From positions 54,464,001 through 54,528,000 of the forward strand of contig JAZBRS010000020.1 of the NCBI GenBank assembly GCA_037176725.1: a stretch of 64,000 nt of DNA, given 5' to 3'. Below are positions 1-10,041 of the stretch, piece after piece. The position numbers and the translations under genes are program-made. The notes under the pieces are model-generated. The model worked only from the letters and a program-made list of their open reading frames with translations. It was not told the origin of the DNA and did not search any database. Position 1 is the first letter of the stretch, and the number at the start of each line of letters is the position of its first letter. Source of the DNA: Posidonia oceanica. Taxonomy: Eukaryota; Streptophyta; Magnoliopsida; Alismatales; Posidoniaceae.

Positions 1-516
1 CGAATTCAAAATGCGGGGTGGTGGTTTTATTCGGGCGCGACTGTGGGTGGCCGGATGGTGGCAGGCCGTCGAGGAGATGGGTAGTAACTTCTGGCGAGGT
101 GGCAAGGTGGCAGGTGGACGCAATAGCCCTCCTAGGGTGATGGGTGGAGACAGCAAACGTGGCTGTGCCCGCGGCAAGTTTGAACCGCGTGCGAAAGAGG
201 AGAGTTGCAGAAAGTCGCCGGGGTGAAGGGCGACCAACCCTGTCGCCACTAACATGGGCGACAGAAACTAGTCGCCTCTACATGCGGCGACCAAGAGTCT
301 CCCTCTCCAACAGGGCTTGCTGCAAGCTGGCTAGGTTGTTGGTGGGCCAAGGCTTTTGTGTAAATGGGCTTGAGGGTTTTCTGAGGATTCTGGGTTAATT
401 TTGAAGGGTTTTGGTGGGGTTTAAATGGGTTTGAGGTCTGGGTCTGCCATGCCGAGATCCGAGCTTGCTTTCAGAGATATCCAACATCATCCGTCCAACA
501 AAATGGGGTGTCAACA
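1..516 (-). repeat. 3' LTR of gypsy element 1 (partial, cut by window start)
   Basis: The segment is homologous to 23149-23665, the 5' LTR of the same element. On the minus strand the LTR begins at 516 with TGTTGACACCCCATTTTG and is directly preceded by a purine-rich tract. Going by the 2.3-kb 5' LTR, about 1.8 kb of this copy lies outside the window. Short open frames here (for example 11-226) are not conserved as genes. Confidence 0.9.
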
Positions 517-532
517 GATGCCCTTCCTTGAG
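517..532 (-). other. Polypurine tract of gypsy element 1
   Basis: On the minus strand GGAAGGGCATC abuts the LTR start TGTTGACACC. The same arrangement occurs at 24036-24048 beside the LTR start of element 3, which supports it as the plus-strand primer. Confidence 0.7.
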
Positions 533-1205
533 CGAGGTTGAGGGAACCAAGGCCGCTGCTTAGGGTTGACAAGACGCCCCACCTGATGCCATTAAGAGCA
601 CAGGTTGCTATTGGTGTGAGTCACTTATTCGGTGGATGCACCGAAAGTCATGACCCGTTGCCGCGATGCGAATGCAAATGCAGGTTCAAGGTGCAGATGC
701 AGTGCAATGCTAATGATTATGCAGTAATGCTAATGCTAAAGTAAAACTTACGCTAATGCGCATGCTTGCTAAGCTACACGGTGACACAGTGATGCATACT
801 GATGCTGACTCTATTGAGGACTTATGAAGGTGCATGATGCTATGTGTGTCGATGCGATGTAATGGTGGTAATGTGATGCTGTATCATGTAATGCCGCATG
901 AGTGGTGGGTTGATAGACTCAACGCCAGATAGTTCAGGCTATCGACCCTATGAGTTGACAGACTCAAACTGGATAGTTAGGGTTATCGGCCCAATGAAAG
1001 AACGCTTGATAGGGTGATGGATGTCATCCGGGTAGCTAGGACTACAAGACCAAGGAAGATACCAAGGGCAGCAAAATAAGACGTCCCTGGTATCGGGGGG
1101 ATGATACCAGGGGACAGCTGAAGCACCCTTGGCATCAAAAGAAGAGTTGGACAGTAATGACGGCTGTCAATCGAGCAGTTAGGGTTACCAGCCCGGAGGG
1201 AAGAG
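533..1205 (-). repeat. 3' non-coding region of element 1 with small inverted repeats
   Basis: No coding sequence is supported. From about 905 to 1200 there is a run of short inverted repeats with GGA- or AGG-type loops, for example GATAG-TTCAGG-CTATC near 935. A longer palindrome lies at 1085-1112. The block is homologous to 24620-24930 in element 3, so it is an ordinary part of this element family. Confidence 0.7.
1085..1112. other. Conserved 10-bp hairpin (CCCTGGTATC / GATACCAGGG)
   Basis: The arms 1085-1094 and 1103-1112 are perfect reverse complements with an 8-base loop. The same hairpin recurs at 24803-24832 (11-bp arms) and 26334-26363 (one mismatch). A fourth copy at about 2368-2393 is interrupted by the solo LTR insertion. 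Confidence 0.85.
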
Positions 1206-2315
1206 GCTTGCAAAGGAAAGGATTGCCCTCAAATTAAGGAAGCAAGCTGGCGGGACTCCGAAGAGGCACGCAAAAGGTTGGTCCTCAAATTAAGGAACCA
1301 AACCGGCAGGACTCCGAAGAGGAACGCAAAGGAAAGGCTTGTCCTCAAATTAAAGAAGCAAGCTAGTGGGACTACGAAGAGGCACGCAAAGGGCTCGTCC
1401 TCAAATTATGGAAGCAAACTGCCAGGACTCCAAAGAGGAACACAAAGGAAAGGCTTGTCCTCAAATTAAGGAAGCAACTCGATGGCACTCTGAAGAGGCA
1501 CGTAAAGGGCTCATCCTCAAATTAAGGAAGCAAACCGGCGAGACTCCGAAGAGGCACGCAAAGGAAACATTGATCCTCAAATTGAGGAAGCAAACCAATG
1601 GGATTCTGAAGAGGCACGCAAAGGGCTCGTCTAAGGAAGCAAACCGGCGGGACTCCAAAGAGGCACGCAAAGGAAAGGCTTGTCCTCAAATTAAGGAAGC
1701 AAGCAGACGTGACTTCGAAAAGGCACGCACAAGGGAAGACTTGTCCTCAATTTAAGGAAGCAAGCAGACGTAACTTCGAAAAGGCACTCAAAAGGGAAGA
1801 CTTGTCCTCAAATTAAGGAAGCAAGCAAACATGACTTCGAAAAGGCACGCAAAAGGGAAGACTTGTCCTCAAATTAAGGAAGCAAACCGGCAGGACTCCG
1901 AAGAGGCACGCAAAGGAAAGACTTGTCCTCAAATTAAGGAAGCAAGCAGACGTGACTTCGAAAAGGCACGCAAAAGGGAAGACTTGTCCTCAATTTAAGG
2001 AAGCAAGCAAACGTGACTTCGAAAAGGCACGCAAAATGGAAGACTTGTCCTCAAATTAAGGAAGCAAGCAGACGTGACTTCGAAAAGGCACGCAAGAGGG
2101 AGACTTGTTCTCAAATTAAGGAAGCAAGCAAACTTGACTTCGAAAAGGCACGCAAAAGGGAAGACTTGTCCTCAAATTCTGGAAGCAAGCGGATGTGACT
2201 TCGAAAAGGCACGCCGAAGGCAAGACTAGTCCTCAAATTAAGGAAGCAAGCTGACGTGACTTTGAAAAGGCAAGCAAATGGGATACTTGTCCTCAAATTA
2301 AGGAAGCAAGCCAAT
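1206..2315 (-). repeat. About 18-copy tandem array, unit about 60 bp, hairpin-bearing
   Basis: The repeated unit contains TCCTCAAATTAAGGAAGCAAG followed by a GACTTCGAAAAGGCACGCAA-type segment; spacing near 1740-2046 is 60-61 bp. Each unit holds an imperfect stem, GCTTG-TCCT paired with AGGA-(AG)-CAAGC around a CAAATTA loop. The array sits between the DUF7745 ORF and the 3' LTR, the place where element 3 has a different hairpin array (25041-26215). The apparent ORFs at 1366-1755 and 2013-2198 are by-products of a unit length near a multiple of three. Confidence 0.9.
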
Positions 2316-2388
2316 GCACATACCAATAGGAAGGGGGGGGTGACACCTTTGGGCAGCAAAAAAGATGCCCCTAGTATCAGGGATGATA

Positions 2389-2393
2389 CCAGG
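2389..2393. repeat. Target-site duplication CCAGG (left copy)
   Basis: CCAGG at 2389-2393 and again at 8292-8296 flank the solo LTR exactly. The uninterrupted sequence can be read in paralogues at about 1105-1125 and 26355-26375, where the two flanks are joined. Confidence 0.9.
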
Positions 2394-2691
2394 TGTAGTA
2401 ATCCCGGTGTTCAAATCGTCCATGCACACTGCCAGGAGCTCACGTGCACCGATCGGAATCAGGCTCACTATAAGCGGCTATGTCCGAGGAGGAGGGCTCA
2501 ACTCGAAAATACTTAAAACAGAGGAGAAAAGATAAGAAAAGAAGAAGATAAGACAATTCAGAGTCACCACTGTATCTATTATCGGGAGACAAGGAAAACC
2601 GGGGGAAATGTGTGAGTTAACATGCAAAACCAAGCAAAAGATGCAATGCAAAGCAATGCAAAAGAAAACAAATGCAAATGAATGTAAATGA

Positions 2692-2832
2692 GATGACTCA
2701 TGCCTAGGATAAGGGCAATAGGGTCATTGTGGGCCAAAAGACTGGGCAAGGACTCCTGTTACATGCGGGGAAGGTGTTAGGCACCCCCGACACGCCTGAG
2801 AATCGGTCTTTTTAGGCTTACGCTCGCATACG
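2692..2832 (-). other. Conserved LTR block shared by all LTR families here (copy 1)
   Basis: It contains GGTGTTAGGCACCCCCGACA and flanking sequence. Copies occur at 21551-21700, 28962-29103, 32043-32175, 51233-51363 (plus strand) and 60711-60850. On the sense strand it reads GTCGGGGGTGCCTAACACC near the 3' end of the LTR. From memory, similar blocks occur in Ogre/Tat LTRs. Likely roles are transcript leader structure or 3'-end formation, which is inference. Confidence 0.8.
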
Positions 2833-3114
2833 CAGGGAAATGCAGGTTTGAATGCCTAAATGCCAATGAATGCTTGAATGAATGCTCATAGGTGTGCTCT
2901 AAGTGGTAGGATGCAAAGCAGGAAAGTAAACGTGCAGTCTAAGTGCTCAGCAACGCTGTCTGTGTTCCAAACCGGGCGAAACTTGGCTCATGAGAACTCC
3001 AAGCAGTAAGCATCACTGCCCTATATGCAAATGCAAGCGAAAAAGCAAAACGGCGATAAAACCAAGCAATGTAGGCGACATGCAAGAGAAAACGGCATAA
3101 AACAAGCGAAACAA

Positions 3115-3458
3115 CGCAAGAAACTAGAGAAGCACGCGAAACGATGCAAGGAAACGAGGCGGCACGCGAAACAGTGCGAGAAAACAAAGTCAGCACGTAA
3201 AACGATGCAAGAAACAAGAACAGCACGCAAAACGCTGTAGAAAACAAAGCGGCACGCGAAACGGTGCAAGGAACAAGAACGGCACGCAAAACGGTGCGAG
3301 AAAACAAAGCGGCACACAAAACGGTGCGAGAAATAAGAACGGGCACGCAAAACGGTGCCAAACATGAAGCGAGCATGCAAAACGATGCCAAAAGAAAAGC
3401 GAGCACGCAAAACGGTGCCAAAAACAAAGCGGGCACGCGAAACAGTGCCAAAAGCAGG
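3115..3458 (-). repeat. 30-bp hairpin tandem array in LTR A (about 11 units)
   Basis: Each unit carries GGCAC-GCAAAACG-GTGCC, a 5-bp stem with an 8-base loop, followed by a short A-rich spacer. The left units are more diverged (for example GCAC/GTGC stems). Homologous arrays at 29380-29945 and 61085-61915 have about 19 and 27 units. Because 30 is a multiple of three, long spurious ORFs appear in several frames. Confidence 0.9.
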
Positions 3459-4224
3459 CGAAATAAAGCATCGATAAAACCATGCAGATGCAAATGCTAA
3501 GAAAAAGAGTAGGAGAAGCAAAGGGGTGGTAAACAGCGCAAGTGTGAGAACGAGCGCCGTTTAAAGACCACGCAAAGTAGGTGTGAAGACCTACAAAGGG
3601 GAAGGGAAGCAAGTGGAAGGATTACCACTATTTTGTGACTGTTTCCCACCAAAATGTCCCACGATGTGTCTCGCATGCTGCTAAGAGCTCGCGATGCGAT
3701 CGGATCGTGGAAAAGGGGGAAGAAAGTCGCAATTAGTGGTGAGTCTAGGGGAAACGCAACACAAAGCACTGGGAGTACGTGAAAAGAGGGAGCAGAGTTG
3801 ATAGATAAGAAGAGGAGGTTCTATTCTACATGCTCGAGAAATCAGAAAGCAAAAACAATGCCTACAATGCAAATGGTGTGCAAATGAATGCTGTGCAAGG
3901 GTTCAGGAAGACTTACCTTGGAAATTTGAAGCATGATCTGGAAACTGCTTGGTCCATGCTGAAGAGTGCTCCGCCGAGGTCGTCCAGGTAGCTTAGTTGA
4001 GAAGATCCAACAGCCGGATCTGAAGGTATCCCAGCTTCAAGGCAGAGGGGCCAGAACAGAGGAGAAGAATGGATCTAGGTGTACAGGAGGTCCTAGGGAG
4101 GTGCACAACAGGTCCTCCCATGTGAATGGGAGCTAAGAATGCTTAAGTGTGTGCAGGAATGCCAAAATGCAAGAACGCATGAGTGCAGTGCATGCAGAAT
4201 GCAAGAAAAGACCTAGGGATGATT

Positions 4225-5080
4225 TTTCAGGAAGCTTGGGAACTTATATGCAATTTTTGAAAAAATGGGGGTCTAAATGCAAGGATTTTGAAAAGTTAGG
4301 GGCTTTTATGCAAAGTTTCTGAAAACTGGAGGGTCTGAGTGCAATTTTACAAAGTGTAGGGTTCAAAATGCAATTTTACAAGGTAAACATGCATCAGGAC
4401 AAGTTTTGAAATCATATGGGAGATTAACATGCAATTTTGAAATTAACAGGGTCTAAAATGCAATTTTGCAAGCAAAGCAGTGGTTTTAATGGTCTGGGAA
4501 TGCAAATAGGGGTCTGTATGCAATTTTTTAAAACATGCAGGGTCTAAAATGCAATTTTATAAGCAAAATATGCATTTAAATGGCTTTTATAAGCATGTAG
4601 AGGACCTATGTGCAATTTTTAAAATATGCAGGGTCTAAAATACAATTTTATAAGCAAAATATGCATTTAAATGTATACTGTGCATTAATGAAGGACCTAC
4701 ATGCAAAAATCAGAAAGTATGGGGGAAATGATGCAATGCAGTAAGAAAATTTGAAAAATAAAAGCCTAAGTTAACAGAACAGAGGACTAAAGCACAAATA
4801 GGGAAAACAGCAGGGACTAAAAGTGCAATTTGCTAAGGTAAAATGCAAGCATTAAATCAGATTATTGATGGCAGGACTAACATGTAATAATAGAAAACTA
4901 GAGGGCCAGAATTAAGATAAACACTGAAAGAAAACATTGTAGAGGGACTAACATGTAATTAGGCAGTTTTTTGGATTTTTCATGCAATTTCATATGATTT
5001 AAATGCGAAATTAAATGAATCTTAAACAGAGGCAGGACCAGAATGTAATAAATTAAAAACAGGAGCTAAAAATGCAATTT
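4225..5080 (-). repeat. Reiterated TGCAATTTT / GGTCT motif tract in LTR A
   Basis: The phrases TGCAATTTT and GGGTCTAAAATGCAATTTTA recur every 50-100 bases, with AGGACCTA-type segments between. The spacing is irregular, so it is a degenerate reiteration rather than a clean tandem repeat. Equivalent tracts are at 62690-63540 and, inverted, at 48420-49950. No coding sequence is seen. Confidence 0.7.
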
Positions 5081-6529
5081 AGTGGTAAAATAGCTAACTA
5101 ATGGAAAATAAGGCTACAGTAATCACAAAACGGCGACCACTGTAGCACAGTGCTACCAGTGGCCGTCGCGAGCGGAGGGGGGTGCTGGAGTCGTGCGGGT
5201 AGGTCGGCGATGCTCTCCGGAGCCTGGCGGAGGTCTGGGCTACATTAGGGAGCCGTGACAGTGCCTGGAGTAGGCCGGAGAAGACGCCAGAGCGTTGCAG
5301 ACCTGCTCGGAGGCAGCCCGGGCGATCGACGCGACGTCGGCGAGATCTGAGGGTATGGGCATGCTCTTGGAGGTCGGGCAGTCCTTGGACGACGATCGGC
5401 GAGGCGTTCTGCGGTTGGAGAGGCGATCCGAGGTCAGAGCTCGCCAGAGAAGAAGGAGTTGACTGCGGCGTTGATTCGGCACAGGAGGGAGGGAAACCCT
5501 AGTCTAATGGATGGAAAAGCAAGAGCAGAGAGGAACAAAGCTAGTGGAGAAGAGAAATACCTGTTGCGCTGCCCGGAGAGTCCCCCCGACGTAGGTGGGT
5601 TCTGCAGATGACGGCGAGCTTCGTCTGAGCGCTGCAGAGGTCGTCGACGTCTCAGGATTGCTGGGATCGACTCCTGGAGGTCCTCCGATGCTTCCTAAAC
5701 GGCTGGGATGAAGCTTCGAAGACCGGTGGTGAGTTTGGCACTTTTGGGTGCACAGCAAACGGCCGGAGGCGGGGGGGTCTATGTTGCTCTCTGGATTGGA
5801 TGGAAGCTTCCGGCAGACTCTTGGGACCTTGGTGAAGGGTTCTGGATGCTCAGGTGGGTCGGTAGAGGGCTGGTTCGGAAGTTTGCTAATGGAGGGATTT
5901 TTGGACAGAAACGGTTGCAGGTGTTTAAAGTGGATGATTGGCTGTGAGGGGAGCTGTTGGAGTGGAGCTTAGGTGGTCTGGGAAGGTGGTGATTCAGGGA
6001 GTATGGTGGTGGAGTTTGGGCAAGTTCAGTGAGCTGTGGAGTTGGGAATTTTTGGAGGAAGAAGTTGGGTTGCTGTGTGTAGGTTCAGGTGGATGGAGTG
6101 GTTTCTGGGTTGAATTTGGGAGTGGAACGGGTGGAGTGTGATGCTGGAAGTTTGGTCGAGATTGGGGGGTGAATTGGGAGTGATTTTGCTGAGGATGGGG
6201 GCTCTGGTTTGGACGGAATCAAGGAGGAAGAAGAGGTCTATTTTTTCAGAGGGAGAGGGGGAGAATGCAGGTGGCTTCTGGGCTCTGGATCGCTCTTTCT
6301 CTCAGGGATCAAAAAGGCGACAAAGAAGGAGTGAAGTGGAGGTTTTATGCAGGAGCTGAAGGATGAGCGCGTTGGGATTTTTGAAAATCCACCGGCGGGA
6401 GCTGCTGTTGACAGAGGGAGGACGGTCGGTGAGAAGACGGGCATTGAATGTCCCCCCGGAGATCCTACTGAGAACTGGGAGAGGAAGGAGGTGAGGTGGA
6501 TTGATGGTGATCGGGAGGGAGAAGAGAAA

Positions 6530-7860
6530 TTGAATTTGAAGAGGTGGAGGGAGTGCTGTAGATCGCGGGAAGAAGAAGAAGTTGAAGAAGGAAGAGGAAG
6601 AAGAAAGGTGGAAGGGGAGAAGGAAACTGCGGGCCGGGCCACGGGAAAAGAAAAAATAATTGAAAGAAAGAAAAGAAAGAAGGGAAGAGGGAGAGGTCGT
6701 GGAGAGAATGGGCCGGACTGGGCCCAGCAAGAAAAGAAAGAAAAATAGAAAGAAAGGTAGAAAGGAAGGAAAGGGAAGAGGAAGAGAAAGAAGAAAGAAA
6801 TAAAATAGATAAAAATAAAATAAAAATAGAAAAAGTTATTAGAATGATTTTGTTTTAAGTTAGGACTTTGATTAAGTTTTTTAATGATTATTTTTGATTA
6901 GTTAATTAGGTTTAAAGGGATTTAGTTTTGATTAGGGTTTTCAGGGTTTTCTTTGTTTTTGATTTGTTTTTTATTTTGATTAAATATTTGTTAAGTCTTT
7001 CAAGTTGTTTTTTTTTAATTATGTTTTTCTTGTTGAGTACTTGGGGTGTTAATTAGGATTTTTTTAAAGTTTGTTTTCAGATTAATTAGGGTGAGTTTTA
7101 GATTTTAGTCTTGATCCTTTTTCCTCAAGTCTTCTTTGGTTTGTTTCTTTTTTTTTTTATTTTGTTTGTTAAATTCTTTTAGCATTTTTATTTGTTAGGT
7201 CTTCTTGTTAAGTTTTTAATTAAGTGTTTTTAGATTTTTGATTGTTTGTTTTTACTTTTTAATTAAGTTTTCAATTTTTTCTCTTTTAGAGTTGTTAAGT
7301 TTAAGCTTTTTCCTTAATTACTAACCTTAGTATTTCTTAAGTGTTTTCTTTCTTTTAGGATTTGTTTTCTTAATTGTTTTTCTAATAGGATTATACTTTT
7401 ACTTGTTTTGATTACATTTTGGTTTTTTCCTTGATTTTACAGCATTTTCCTTTTGTTTGTTTTGCATTTTTAAGTTGCATTCTTGATTTTCCATTTTAGC
7501 TAGATTTAGTTAGGTTTTTCGTTTTTAATGGTTTGTTTAAGTTTTTAATTACTTCTTTTAGTGTTTTGATTTGCTTTCCTTTTGTTTTAGGTTTTTAGGG
7601 GTTTTTAAGGATTTTTTAGGGATTTAGTAAGAGAAAGGAAAAGAAAATTAGAAGGAAGAGGAAAAGGGAGAAATGGAGGAATAAAGAGGAAAGAGAGGGG
7701 TTGAAAGAAAATAATTTTTTGAAAATCAAAGAAAATGCTAAAAATAAGATAAAAATAGAAATAAGATTGAGAAGAGATAGATGCACAAGGGGGGCCCACA
7801 GCCAGGCAAGAAGAAGGGAGAGAAGAGGGTGAAAGGAGGGAGGATAATCAGGAGAGAGAG
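6530..7860. repeat. Low-complexity purine-rich and T-rich tracts in solo LTR A
   Basis: Plus-strand bases 6530-6830 are G/A-rich, 6840-7620 are T-rich, and 7620-7870 are again G/A-rich. The matching part of the plus-strand LTR E (about 45600-47200) is C/T-rich, which confirms homology in inverted orientation. No gene is supported. Confidence 0.75.
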
Positions 7861-8296
7861 AGGAGAGAGAAAAGGATAATTTGGGTAAATGGAGAGTTTA
7901 GAGGTTTTGAAAAGTGGTGAAATTTGTGAGTGTGTAGCCTAGGGTCTCTAGTGTTGGACCTAGGGTTTTGGTTTAGTTTTGAGAAAGTTTTGGAGGGGTT
8001 TTAAGGTATAGAAAAAGGGTAGTTTTACCTAGGTTTTCTAGGGTTTTTGGGGGTGGTTTTGGGTTGAAAATTTCTAAGTGTTTGGGTAGGTTTGCTAAGT
8101 TGGGAATGGTGAGTTTTCTTATGATTTTTGGTTAGTTTTTGGGCTTGGGAAAGGGGTGTAATCTTTGGTCAGGTTTAGGCTTGTTTTGAAGGGTAGGATG
8201 AAAAGGATTGTGTAGTTTTGACCTAGGTTTGGATCCAGAAGTCACCAGTAGATTCTAATTGATTCAAGTCTGTCAAAATGGGGTGTCAACACCAGG

Positions 8297-8774
8297 GCAC
8301 AGCCGAAGCGCCCTTGGCATCGAAAAGCGACGGACATAGACAAAACTGATGCGCTTGTCAAACGATTAGTTAGGGCTACCAGCCCGACGAAGATCCAGTC
8401 GGGAGCGCTCGGTGGCTTTGCTCGACTTGACGGCATTGATCCACAGAGATTTTCGCACCTTGAAGGAATGCGGGGCTTTCTTGTAGCCTTCCTTGGCGCT
8501 AAGAATGCTAGCAGTTGCTTCTGTCCTTGCAAGCTGTCAGGATCTGATAGTGCCTTCCTCATGGCTCTAAGGGGTACAATGCGCTAAATTGAAGCAGTAT
8601 GCTGAAGATATGATTGTGTTAGACCATGCATGCATCCAGTTATGGAAAGAAAACCCATTACACAAGCAAATGGCACAAACATCCTTGCATTAATAAAGTC
8701 TTGGTTACACGCCTGTAGCAGGCTGGACAATGTACAACAAGACTCATAAGGGGACATGCAGTTGTGCAAATGCC
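8297..8774 (-). other. Non-coding sequence between DUF7745 ORF and solo LTR insertion site
   Basis: It is homologous to about 26365-26925 in element 3. A 106-residue open frame (8242-8562, minus) runs into the inserted LTR and therefore cannot be an original gene. I see no supported coding feature. Confidence 0.6.
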
Positions 8775-10041
8775 CTAACTGGTTTGGGCTTTCCTTGACT
8801 CCCTAGTGTCGGGGAACAGAGGTGCACCAGGCGGGATCTCGCTGATGGGCCAGAACCCCTGCACTTCAGTTACATACTCAGAGGAGCATCCCAAGCCTCG
8901 TACAGTCGCAATGTCTGTTGACTGTACTCCATGGCGCATGAGTTTGGCTAGCTCTGTTGTGGTAGTAGTTGTACTAAGAGGGTAGGGTTGGAGAAGCCTC
9001 AACGCTGTGCTGTCGACGAAGGCCCCTGCTGGAAATCGAACTACCACATGACCCAGATAGGGTGATACTCCACACCTTCGGTGAATCTTGGCAGCACAAC
9101 TAGTCTCATGTCACGGGTGCCGAAGAAGACAGTGAATGGCTCTGCTGTAGATGGGATGATACGCCAGGTTATCGCATCATCTATTAGTTTTGACAGCTTC
9201 TCATATTCTTCGCGGACACTCTTGATGGTCTTGGCGTGGCCGCTGCTGTAGTATGCCTCAAATGCTTGCCTTTGGAGGCACTGTATGTCTATTTCCAAAT
9301 GTCTAGCCAACCAAACCTATACCAGAGCCCCACAGCCATGAAAGTGGCGGCAGCGGTGTGAAATGCGGTCTAGCCCGCGAAATATCTCTACTAGGACGAC
9401 AGGTGATAGATCGATCTGCCAGGTCACCACAGCAAGTGCAATCTCAGCAACTTCAATTGCAACAGTCGTCCGATTGTGAGTGAAGATCAGTTCACCTAGG
9501 AGCGGGTGACGAAGCCTTAGAGCCATAGCTCATCTCCCAGTATGGCACGCTTCTTGGCAACTTCCTCAAAGTAGTTCAAGTGGAGCATGGGCACAGGCCC
9601 GTCAATGCTAACTCGTCTCTTCTCGTAGCTCTCCACGGAGAGTCCAGTTAGCTGTTTCAAGACAGCGACATAGCCAGTACGCCTTGTCAACACAGCTGGT
9701 CACATGAGCTTGGAGAAGCCACAGATCCGACGCACCTCCTCCAGTGTAGGTGTTAATTCTATCCTATCGAAGCAAAAGACATGGTGCGCTGGCTTCCAGA
9801 ACCTTGCAGCAGCGCACAAGAGGTGTCGGCTCACTTCTACATCAGCAGCCTTCAAAAGTCTGGGCAGGATGCCCCACAGGCTCAGCTTCTCGCGGTCGGC
9901 CTCTGTGAGCTCACCGATCCAACCCTGAAGAGTCTCAGAGTAATGTGCTAGGGTTACCAAAGTGGAGAAGCCCATTACATAAGAGAATGCAGGTGACTGG
10001 TGTAGGTTCTTCAAGTACCTGTAGTCAAAGCTGTTCATCAA
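8775..10041 (-). pseudogene. DUF7745-type (plant mobile domain-like) ORF of gypsy element 1, broken
   Basis: A protein of roughly 420-430 residues is spread over several frames: 10041-9700 (N-terminal part with LWGILPRLLKA and ARFWKPAHHVFCF followed by LTPTLEEVRRI), 9526-9317 and 9310-9041 (middle, with GELIFTHNRTTVAIEVAEIA and CRHFHGCGAL), and 9047-8775 (C-terminus ending KAQTS). The fold signature, a short FW..F segment before LTPT-EE and a later leucine-rich segment with HGCGALV.VWLARHL, fits the plant DUF7745/mobile-domain family. The breaks are a stop after residue 113, a stop near 9316 and an apparent one-base deletion near 9024. It lies about 1.4 kb downstream of pol on the same strand, the position occupied by env-like ORFs in other elements. 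Its function is unknown. Confidence 0.8.

Larger units (their letters stand above)
2394..8291 (-). mobile_element. Solo LTR, family A, 5.9 kb, with 5-bp TSD
   Basis: On the minus strand it starts at 8291 with TGTTGACACCCCATTTTGA and ends at 2394 with GGGATTACTACA. Exact CCAGG duplications flank it. No PBS, gag or pol of its own adjoins either end, so it is a solo LTR left by recombination between two LTRs. In minus-strand order it holds a T-rich/A-rich part (on the plus strand, purine-rich about 6530-6830 and T-rich about 6840-7620), a C/G-richer part (5150-6500), a run of reiterated TGCAATTTT motifs, a 30-bp hairpin array, a conserved block and an internal PBS-like motif (2561-2569). The many short ORFs inside are not genes. 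Confidence 0.9.

Noticed and set aside
1366..1755. 129-residue open frame rich in Lys and Arg
   Set aside because: Product of the 60-bp tandem array; not conserved in element 3, which has another array there.
3115..3458. Possible CRISPR array (short regular repeats)
   Set aside because: Units are head-to-tail without unique spacers, lie in a plant LTR, and no cas genes are present.
8242..8562. 106-residue minus-strand frame with partial likeness to 26343-26717
   Set aside because: It crosses the solo LTR insertion boundary at 8291, and the likeness to the paralogue is at DNA level with no sign of frame conservation.
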